From assembly GCF_032854445.1 (NCBI RefSeq), contig NC_088295.1, positions 63,347,249 through 63,411,248 on the forward strand: DNA of 64,000 bases. The letters run 5' to 3'. The translations under genes were made by a program, and so were the position numbers. The notes below the pieces were generated by a model. It saw nothing but the letters and a program-made list of their open reading frames with translations, was not told where the DNA came from and did not search any database. Numbering within the stretch: position 1 is the stretch's first letter; each line of letters opens with the position of its first letter. Below, piece by piece: positions 58,301-64,000 of this stretch. The stretch is from Liolophura sinensis. Lineage: Eukaryota > Mollusca > Polyplacophora > Chitonida > Chitonidae.

Positions 58301-61300
58301 CACAGAGTGCCAACTCCCATACCGCCTGAATCTGACTGATAATGCATCTCATCAACTGTGAAAACACAATATTCAGAGAAAATATTTGTGTTTTTTTTTT
58401 GTTTTGTTTTTTTTTTGTTTTCATCGATTCACGAACAAAATTAAAAAACAAATCACTATTAACAATAACTAATAACAAAACTGAAAGTAATAAAGATCAC
58501 AATGTGTTAAGTGCAGTGTAGTGAACATTATAGATGGAAAATGCCATCATATCATCATGCTCAATATGCTTCTGCATACCGTACATGTACATGTATATAG
58601 GAAAAGAAACTATATATATCGAAAAATATAGCCAAAAAATTATGTATGTTGGCATAAACCTTTGCATGAATACGTGCCTACCTCACTGTTGTGTATATGT
58701 TCATTTCTGCTGATGAGGTCAAAACATGTGCATCCTTCGGAGTCCACAACTACAGGGTCTGAAAATAACATAAATGATTTTCCTCACACACATATCAGTC
58801 TGCTTCAAAACAGTCTATAGCTTTTTGACAGAAAGCTATCAAAACAGATATAAGTGGAGAAGATTTTCGAACTTCAAGACAGGCCTGTCGGGATCCAGTT
58901 TCATTAGGCTGCTGGACCAATTGTAGGCATATATCAGCACCTTAACTCTAAAAACTCTGAAGTAATATGCATATATAATATAGATGTATATATGTAGCAC
59001 CTTGCCATCAGGAATCACTTTCAATAGGCTTCTTGGCAAGTGGTAAGTACGTAAGTATGTCAAGCCCCTCAACTCTAACTGAAGAGGTTCTATAAGTATG
59101 GTGTTAAACGCCGAAAAGTTTACATACATGGTTTATACATGTAATGACTAGTGCATGCATAAAGACTGAACTTAGAAAGCAAGTCTGCTTGCAATCAGTA
59201 CGGCTATATGACAGGACACAAGTATAAAATAAATCATTTCCTGAGGACAGGATTTCTTGCCACCAAAGTAAGAACCCCACTGCATCAGTTTGGTTAAATA
59301 TCAGAATTAACGTATACATTTCAACATGTGCTTACATGTTTAACATATTCCAGGTATGGTGCCTCCGTTGTAACTATCCTGGAACCTCGATTAATGAGAG
59401 GTCTTTTCTTACTACACTGATAGTTCTTTATAACATTTATATGCACTGGTTCTTTACAACAATAGTTTACTGTGTGTAAATAGTGCAGACGTCTACATAT
59501 GCACTCAATGAGGGCAAGTGGGCAAATTGTAACTCAACAGACTGTAGGAGCTCATCACACACCCACAGCCAATCTAAACAAGGCCTGAAGCAGGATTCTA
59601 AAATCATATACAAAGTGTACATGCACATTGCAAATGAAAGATCAATATATACAAAACACAGTCAGGGTAAAATTACAATGATACCCAACCAACACTGAGT
59701 TAAACCGATTTCATACTAATAAATCAGGAGGATCCCATTCATAAAACTGATGGTGTTGTCATCACAATACTGGAGGCAGACAAGCGAACAAAACACACAC
59801 AAACAAAACAAAGAGGGTAATATGATCTGCATAGCAAGCAGAATAATGGACATCTTTAAAATCGAATACCTGGGATATTTTTTGTCATCTAGTCCCCATT
59901 TATGCCATGTGAAGGCACTGTTCTGGTTAATGGGATAATGCAGCACTGTTGCCTGCACGATTCTCTCACCATATGCACCAAGAGAAATTAGCCGTAACAA
60001 TACTGGCCTTGCAGGAAACGTTTTAATGAAATCAAATATGGTTTTCTGATGGGAGTCAATTAATGCGACAAATATAACAATTAAGCCACATAGTGCATTG
60101 ATTTCTTCCTATGTGTAGCTATTCTGTGGCTTATGTGCAGACACCAATTGTATACATTCACATGTAGATTCTGCCTGCATAGCATATTCATTTACACTAA
60201 CTCCTTTGTCATGAATCTGACATTTAAGTACAAAGTACATGCATTATTTACACAGTATCCCATTTTACCCATTTTGTTTACCTGTATTCAATTGACAAAA
60301 TCATGTGAGGTTTATTTAATCAAGCTTCAATAGAGATAAGCCTGTTCAATCCCATGTAGATGTATAGGTAGTTCAGAGTATTTCAGGTTTAAAATAAAGT
60401 TCCTATTGCATACACAGACTTCATGACGCTCCTACAGCTCCTTTTAAAGACACTGACAGCATCATTCTGTAACTTTCCCATGTTTGATTGACAGATGCAG
60501 GTATGTCACTCCAACTCACTTCAACAAATTGGTGCATTTTGCAAGTCTCAAATACACGTATATGTCACTAAAAATATGAAATTCCATGTATCAAACGGAT
60601 GTTGCAAAGATCTGTCAAAGCGTATTGAGCAGTGGGATATGCTTTGATCCCAACGGCAGGCCTATTGATTTTCTGGCATGTGGTTGGCCATGTCAAAGCT
60701 AACACTGGTCACCAGAAGCTGGCTGGCACTCAGGTATGTTCTCTCCAGGAGCTCCCAATAAGGCAGTTCATGCATGTCCCATTGCCTATGCCAGCTCTCC
60801 ATTAATTTGATCAATTATTTTACCTGCTCCAGTGGAAAGGTAAACACATAAAGAGGGCCCGAGAATTGGGAGTGAGTCATGATAAAAATGCCATACAGTA
60901 TTGATCTGTCAGCCAATTTAGATACAGGCAGTAACAATTTTTAATTCAGCCTATGGGAACTGGCTTAATCCCTGCAGCGATAATCTGCTCTTATCAGGCA
61001 ATATCAGAGGCACAAAGTCACAGCATAACCCCTCATAAAATAGTAATGCATGGCAGCCTGATTGCTTTAGAACATGACTGTAGACAAGGAAAAGGTATAG
61101 TCATGGAGAAAGAGATACGAAAAGAAATGAAAGCAGCAAACTGAGCTTTTGATGTCAGATGTCAATTGCCATTTGGACACTGTGTATGATTTGCTTGCTT
61201 TCTGCCGGCCATATAACTAAAGGCCCTATGACTTAGTCTGGGAAAATATATATGCCCATGGTATTTTGCCAAAGTCATTTGTTAATGTTAAATCCCCCCT

Positions 61301-64000
61301 AGCATGACTTCAGAGAACCCCTTTGTAGAGCCAGACTGATGATGTTATCAACATGTAGAGGTGATTAATCAGATGCAAAAGAGAGCACTTCAGAAATTTC
61401 TACGATTTCTGACTTATTCATGTGCCCTCCAACTTCCTGTTGCCTCATGAACGTAATAGATCTACATGTAGACATGCACATACAAATGTTACATTGTAGA
61501 TGCACCTATTTTTTTTATAGGTGCATCTAGCTCTTACAAGTTGCTCTGTTTGTTGATCAAATTTTTACATACTGTCTATTATATGTAACAAGGGCTTTAG
61601 CATTTTTCAAGTGACAAACTTCACTTGATTCTGACTGATTCATCCCCCTTACAGGATCATTCACAAGTTTTTTGTGATGTTTGATTAATTTCTGATCAAA
61701 AAACTTAAGTGCATTTATATGCAACCAAACTTTACTTGAAATACAGTAAACACATCTTTTGACTATCACTAGAAAAACATTAAAATAGACATTTAAATTT
61801 CCCATTTATTAATTAGGTTTATTTGTTATGTAAAACAGCATCAATTAACACTGACACCAAAATGAAACATTTTCTTACTCCCAGTTGTTCATACTAATTA
61901 AATATCTCTTGTCATTGTTCTTGAATTTTTTTTTTCATACTCATAACTATAACAACTGCAGGAAATTATTAAATTGATGTCAATAAACTCAGACATCCAA
62001 AGAAATGAATGGCTCTAGGCCAAACAATTACTGTAAACAAATGATGCATGAACTCACCCCATCTGTTATAAAATCTTGGGGTCGTTTCCAGTGATCCACA
62101 CGAAGGGACTGTGGTAGTTCCACTTTGCCATCTGGATCCTCAAAGAAATGTTGCACCTGAAAAGAAAACCCCATCACTGTTCCTTTAGTCCCTTGGTTAT
62201 ATTTACAAGGATGCATGCCCCTTGTTGGCTTGCTGTGACTGTCAACCCCTTGACTAATGACGTCGCTAGTTCAAGTCCAGTGCCCGCTGCTTCAGCTGGA
62301 GGTTTGACAGGTTTCCTACATTCCTAAACCTGACCGCTGTCAGTATTGAAGTGGTCTCTTAGGGAAGTAAAATACCTGACATCTCGTACATCACCAGCTA
62401 ACAACACACATGTTACAATACACTTTAATTTAGCCACTGAGGTGCTTTTTCACTTAATTTTCAGCAACCTACCCAGTTTTCTCACACCATAATGCTGACC
62501 GTCGGTGTGTAACTGAAATGCTTTTGCGTGCAGTGCAAAACACCAGCCAAATAAATAAGCAAAATATTAATCTCCCGTGGTGGTAAAGAAAGAGTAGCAT
62601 GGTTTGGAGCCAGCTACATGAAGCTAATTACATGCACATGGATGCAGTACATGGATCCTTTATATGGTATTTTCCAACTCATATTCATACATGTATTGTG
62701 TAATTTTAAATCTGAAGTAAGCATATTTTTTCACTATATTCTATCTAGATAGACTACCCCTTGGTAACGCTGATGACCTTCAGTTTACTTCATTTTTTGT
62801 GTTCTCTTCCCATGGAATGAAATACACCCAAATGTAGATCTATGTAAAATTTACAAGCATCAATGTTCAAATGATGATAAGACAGTGGACCCCCACCCCC
62901 CCAGTCATAAGCGAAGTCAATGATGTTCACTTCAATACGGTACTCACAGAGGTTGCTTCATCACATGCTACATATATATTATTGTAAGCTGCTCTAGCCC
63001 GTGGTTTCAGGACTAGCTTCAGACGAGATGACTATGATCTTTACCATGAAAACTCCTTATTCCAGGTCAGCCATAAAGGAAACCCTAGAGGTCTCAACTG
63101 TACATTTCAACTTCATTAGACCTGTTCCAGTGGTCTTATTTTCATGTATCTCGCCGACAGGGCGTGCCACACCATGTTCACAATGATAATGAAGAAGTCC
63201 TTCAAGTCCTCTACACCACTCAGCGGAAACTGAATTGCCTTTTCAGCGACAACCCTATCCAATTTCACAAGTTAGCTGCTCCATGCAGTAACAAGCTAGC
63301 TGTCATCAGTAAATATAAGAACAGGCTGATGTGAAAAGTGTAAAGCAAACCAGGTGTCAAAGTAATATCTGGGTTTAAATGTCTTCGTGCTCAGTCTCTC
63401 ATACGCAAATTTATTCATGTCTGCATGGTAACGCCATCAGAAGTCGGATAAAATTACACCTTCCTTTGAAATAAGAAGGATCAGATTTACTGATTGATTA
63501 TGTCACCACATGAAAAGCATTTGCTCAATATGCACGTTTCTGGACTATGTACACGTATCTCTATGAAGAATTACATGCTTGTAACACAAAGGAAACTACA
63601 CATGTGTTAAGTAGGAAAACCTTAGTAACTGTATTAAAGCAAAATATAAACGAGGCATTTATCCACTTGCACTTTATCCATGTATGTGCATTTCTGACAG
63701 ACCAAAAGGCCTACTTAAGCAAGAATGCCCAGGGATCACGTTACTTTAATTAAATAAAGATCTGACAGCATACTGCTCAGCTGCATCAAATGAAATGACA
63801 AGTAATTTTAAGAGTTATTGTATATGTTTGGGTGTCATCTGGGATTACTGTTGTCTTCATTAACAAAGATGGGATATGGAATCCGATTACTTGAAGGCAC
63901 ATCAAACCCACTGGTTGCGCAGCATCAGACGGGCACCATCAAGAAAATGGAGGAAATTAGTTAGTTCTGACTTACCACTGGGGACTTTCCTTTGTCCTCT
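30297..64000 (-). CDS. ADGB: Androglobin (ADGB), about 41 exons, N-terminus off the right edge
   Basis: A chimeric protein with an N-terminal calpain-like region, a circularly permuted globin split by an IQ calmodulin-binding motif, and a coiled-coil tail. It is known from ciliated cells and sperm formation. Exons, 5' to 3' on the minus strand: 63976-64000, 62058-62156, 58682-58758, 58142-58355, 57455-57594, 56958-57047, 56235-56361, 55826-55945, 55503-55571, 54226-54341, 53706-53884, 53034-53127, 52358-52496, 52002-52103, 51593-51710, 49641-49803, 48980-49043, 48043-48183, 46313-46346, 45994-46173, 44227-44377, 43721-43835, 43243-43410, 42647-42788, 42317-42367, 40992-41006(?), 40265-40304, 39898-39992, 39603-39696, 38994-39128, 38479-38632, 37836-38023, 37141-37391, 36096-36196, 35132-35191, 34711-34873, 34177-34373, 33666-33761, 32659-32921, 31905-32088, 30297-30497. 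They total about 5.15 kb, or about 1,720 codons, near the remembered vertebrate length (about 1,670). Frame breaks occur only in the 53.7-62.2 kb exons. Confidence 0.95.
31300..31440 (-). CDS. ADGB: Candidate alternative (terminal) exon of ADGB
   Basis: It follows a good acceptor (CTCTGTTCTAG) in phase 0, the same phase as the regular last exon. It begins [20 protein letters not shown], which resembles the [10 protein letters not shown] start of the 30297-30497 exon. It stays open for 46 codons to TGA at 31300-31302. No strong internal donor was seen, so it would act as an alternative 3' end; no AATAAA was seen close by. It may be a duplicated exon. Confidence 0.4.
   Translation of the reverse strand, partial: AKLDACRVRLYQAKQEVLQLSAMRRDRVLSPDPLSDNPLFISLFIP
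31813..31880 (-). mobile_element. SINE core fragment next to an ADGB exon
   Basis: ATTATGGTGGGAGGAAACC, then GCAGAGCCTGGGGGAAAC and CCATCCGCAGG match the core of the main SINE in antisense to the plus strand. It is only about 25 bp from the exon boundary at 31905, so the SINE landed just inside the intron. Confidence 0.75.
33008..33075 (+). mobile_element. Fragment of a second SINE-like family
   Basis: CAGTGAGTGAGTGCTTGGGG, then TTAATGTCGTACTTAACAAT and TTTTTCAGTCACATGACGACG. A related piece occurs at 53455-53505. The wording resembles widespread invertebrate short repeats, but I do not assign a name. Confidence 0.45.
34711..39128 (-). CDS. ADGB: ADGB conserved post-globin region
   Basis: Seven phase-perfect exons. 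38994-39128 contains HTWFVVF. 38479-38632 contains [20 protein letters not shown]. 37836-38023 contains [19 protein letters not shown] and [14 protein letters not shown]. 37141-37391 contains [19 protein letters not shown]. 36096-36196 is a Ser/Lys-rich linker. 35132-35191 contains [19 protein letters not shown]. 34711-34873 contains [20 protein letters not shown]. All match remembered vertebrate ADGB in order. The function of this part is unknown to me. The donor of 37141-37391 was set at GCGT/GTGAGT; an in-phase alternative would be ATCAG/GTTCTC. Confidence 0.93.
35590..35725. repeat. 66-bp tandem duplication, two copies, in an ADGB intron
   Basis: CTTAAATAACTTGAAATTTC at 35594 is repeated as CTTAAATGACTTGAAACTTC at 35660. 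The shared ends are ACAAAAG.G.GTTTTTAG and CAAATCAATGTCA. Confidence 0.88.
38833..38963. mobile_element. MITE-like inverted-repeat element in an ADGB intron
   Basis: The left end CCTGGATCCACTTTCACAAA pairs with the right end, whose reverse complement is CCTGGTTCAACATTCACAAG. The element is about 130 bp with no coding potential. A non-autonomous DNA transposon is likely. The terminal repeats are imperfect. Confidence 0.5.
39603..42367 (-). CDS. ADGB: ADGB linker, IQ motif and globin helices A-B
   Basis: 42317-42367 (51 nt, [16 protein letters not shown]) and a possible 15-nt micro-exon 40992-41006 are both phase 1 in and out. 40265-40304 encodes [12 protein letters not shown]. 39898-39992 encodes the calmodulin-binding IQ motif, [18 protein letters not shown], a full IQxxxRGxxxR match. 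39603-39696 encodes [11 protein letters not shown] and HGLFLFR, the relocated helices A-B. The IQ motif between the H and A helices is the hallmark of androglobin and is where calmodulin is thought to act on the globin fold. Confidence 0.92.
41078..41181. mobile_element. MITE-like element with GGGCCCGTTTTAC ends
   Basis: The left end GGGGCCCGTTTTACGAAAGAG (41078-41098) is matched in reverse by CTCTTTTGTAAAACGAGCTC (41161-41180). The length is about 104 bp. It lies in the ADGB intron just right of the candidate micro-exon. Confidence 0.6.
41672..41790. mobile_element. MITE-like element with GGGCCCATTGTTCA ends
   Basis: The left end TCAGGGCCCATTGTTCA pairs with the right end, which in reverse reads TCTGGGCCATGTTGTTCA. 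An inner AACCTTA / TAGGTTAAAT pairing extends the stem. It resembles the element at 41078-41181 in its GGGCCC start. Confidence 0.6.
42647..44377 (-). CDS. ADGB: ADGB permuted globin, helices C to H
   Basis: Exons 44227-44377, 43721-43835, 43243-43410 and 42647-42788, all in phase. The sequence passes [39 protein letters not shown] and VSFVFGEEE (the Phe is the likely CD1 position). It continues with [31 protein letters not shown] (the final His is the likely proximal F8 ligand) and [20 protein letters not shown], then [15 protein letters not shown] (helix H). The position equivalent to the vertebrate distal E7 Gln reads Asn (RFVEN) in an ungapped comparison. In androglobin the globin is circularly permuted, so helices A and B come later. 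Heme binding is likely but not shown. Confidence 0.93.
44478..44577 (-). mobile_element. SINE 3' half in an ADGB intron
   Basis: TTTATTTATTTAATTTGATG, then GTGTTTTATGCCTTACTCAA, GAATATTTCACTTATACGAC and CATCATGGTAGGAGGAAA read as the antisense tail and core of the main SINE. Confidence 0.82.
45994..53127 (-). CDS. ADGB: ADGB exons between the calpain-like and globin regions
   Basis: Nine phase-consistent exons. 53034-53127 ([20 protein letters not shown]) is well conserved. The next three (52358, 52002, 51593) are Ser/Lys/Pro-rich linker. 49641-49803 ends [14 protein letters not shown]. 48980-49043 encodes [13 protein letters not shown]. 48043-48183 is a Pro/Ser/Thr-rich insert of 47 codons that I do not remember from vertebrates. 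The 34-nt exon 46313-46346 ([11 protein letters not shown]) joins 45994-46173 ([20 protein letters not shown]). The split codon across 46313/46173 restores a conserved Y-L-F-V-D motif, which supports the short exon. Confidence 0.88.
46612..46772 (-). mobile_element. SINE core and tail in an ADGB intron
   Basis: A TTATTTATTTATTTATTCG tail, GGTGTTTTATGCCGCACTC and ATACGACGGCGGCCAGCATT, then the core down to CCACAGGTTGCTGACAGACC. The head is missing. Confidence 0.85.
47676..47915. repeat. 43-bp minisatellite, about 5 diverged copies, in an ADGB intron
   Basis: TTGGACCTGAATTGTTTAGG recurs near 47678, 47720, 47763 and 47806, and in weaker form near 47860. The units share GGTGG.AAAGGTT and ATTATAGCTTGG. 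Confidence 0.85.
49093..49359 (-). mobile_element. Full-length diverged SINE with target-site duplication
   Basis: The tail is TTTATTTATTTATTTC. The core GATGGGAGGAAACC and the head CATTAGCGCGCTAACCAC are recognisable, although many positions have changed. A 10-bp direct repeat CTTTGTGAAA at 49083-49092 and 49360-49369 flanks it. The nucleotide divergence says it is older than the copy at 1379. Confidence 0.82.
53455..53646 (+). mobile_element. Chimeric SINE copy in an ADGB intron
   Basis: The left part (GATTGGGGTTTAATATCACA, then GCAGTATTTCAGCCACATC) resembles the second family seen at 33008. From about 53506 it becomes the main SINE core (CAGATGGTTGTGGGTTTCTC) and tail (GACGTAAAACACAAATCAAA). 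It may be a nested insertion or a template-switch product. Confidence 0.6.
53706..57047 (-). CDS. ADGB: ADGB middle exons: calpain-like region and Lys/Asp-rich insert
   Basis: 56958-57047 encodes [17 protein letters not shown]. 56235-56361 encodes [20 protein letters not shown]. 55826-55945 and 55503-55571 encode a low-complexity Lys/Asp/Glu-rich insert, as at this place in vertebrate ADGB. 54226-54341 encodes [16 protein letters not shown]. 53706-53884 encodes [11 protein letters not shown] and then, in a shifted frame, [20 protein letters not shown]. The splice sites are good. The acceptor at 56361 was placed after CCAAG because only that choice keeps the frame. Three exons (55826, 55503, 53706) contain frame anomalies relative to the conserved reading. 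Confidence 0.85.
54731..54808 (-). mobile_element. SINE 3' end fragment in an ADGB intron
   Basis: ATTTGTTTGTTTATCTGATT, then GGTGTTTTACACCATACTC and GAATATTTCACTCATAT match the antisense tail of the main SINE. Confidence 0.75.
56570..56672. repeat. 21-bp tandem repeat, 4-5 copies, in an ADGB intron
   Basis: The unit is TTTGTAAGCTAGACATTCTGC, with one copy extended to 27 bp by an inserted ACATGT. The 7-residue periodic minus-strand frame here is an artefact. Confidence 0.9.
57455..64000 (-). CDS. ADGB: ADGB N-terminal exons: start of the calpain-like region
   Basis: Six of the exons. 63976-64000 ends with KGKSPV and is cut by the window edge. 62058-62156 reads [18 protein letters not shown] and HWKRPQDF. 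58682-58758 reads PVVVDSEG and [10 protein letters not shown]. 58142-58355 reads [14 protein letters not shown] and then, in another frame, [12 protein letters not shown] and [10 protein letters not shown]. 57455-57594 reads [16 protein letters not shown] and [17 protein letters not shown]. 56958-57047 begins [12 protein letters not shown] and belongs to the next segment. The order and spacing fit the remembered androglobin calpain domain. The phase is inconsistent between 62058 and 58758, and 58142-58355 carries one base too many. Catalytic residues cannot be assigned safely from this comparison. Confidence 0.9.
58759..62057. other. Large ADGB intron with a candidate regulatory block at 60350-61460
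   Basis: No exon is expected here beyond what would repair the phase between 62058 and 58758, and none was recognised. The block 60350-61460 has no repeat I can see and is rich in complex words. These include TGATTGACAG at 60485-60494 (PBX-MEIS composite), CTTTGATC at 60642-60649 (TCF/LEF-like) and TTAATTTGATCAATTATTTT near 60803. The rest of the intron is ordinary AT-rich DNA. Confidence 0.35.
62460..62566 (+). mobile_element. SINE 3' part in an ADGB intron
   Basis: CAGCAACCTACCCAGTTTTC, then CACACCATAATGCTGACCG and GTGCAAAACACCAGCCAAAT with an AAATAAGCAAA tail follow the main SINE. A tRNA-like word (TAGTTCAAGTCCAGTGCCC) near 62268 may be the head of an older copy. Confidence 0.7.

Noticed and set aside
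58268-58308. Very short intron to explain the frame change in exon 58142-58355
   Set aside because: GTGAAG...CCTCAG would be only about 40 bp, and removing it would delete residues whose number matches the vertebrate spacing. A one-base insertion fits better.

Overview
This is an animal (metazoan) nuclear genome window, AT-rich, with spliced GT-AG genes, long introns, tRNA-derived SINEs, short inverted-repeat elements and minisatellites. There is no prokaryotic operon, phage, CRISPR array, rRNA or free-standing tRNA gene. The dominant SINE has an A/B-box tRNA head, a GC-rich core and an (AATA)n-type tail that joins a 'GTAAAACACCAAT' block. Repeats of this look are common in molluscs and other lophotrochozoans, so I infer a marine lophotrochozoan, most likely a mollusc. 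All family comparisons are from memory; no search was run.

Layout. (1) 1-21,074: no convincing exon. The stretch holds SINE copies, a 99-bp and a 47-bp minisatellite, a 657-bp foldback with 95%-similar arms, and several high-complexity blocks that look like conserved regulatory DNA. It is probably upstream intron or flank of the next gene. (2) 21,075-25,790, plus strand: seven in-phase exons of the C-terminal half of TMEM135, a multi-pass peroxisome/mitochondria-associated membrane protein. The N-terminal exons were not found. (3) 25,791-30,296: convergent intergenic DNA with poly(A) signals, an (AT)n tract, an 84-bp duplication and two SINEs. (4) 30,297-64,000, minus strand: about 41 exons of androglobin (ADGB), running from just after its N-terminus (off the right edge) to the stop codon. 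The exons cover a calpain-like region, a circularly permuted globin (helices C-H, then an IQ calmodulin-binding motif, then A-B), a conserved post-globin region and a basic coiled-coil tail.

The two genes are tail to tail and there is no sign that they work in one pathway. ADGB is known from ciliated and sperm-forming tissue; TMEM135 from lipid and organelle dynamics.

Most noteworthy: the roughly 30 ADGB exons below 53.2 kb are phase-perfect, but the exons between 53.7 and 62.2 kb (the calpain half) carry five separate frame inconsistencies, mostly at homopolymers. They are either local consensus errors or real decay of that half. Also noteworthy are candidate alternative ADGB exons, the long foldback, a strongly over-represented palindromic octamer TACATGTA, and three perfect PBX-MEIS type decamers lying in non-coding blocks.
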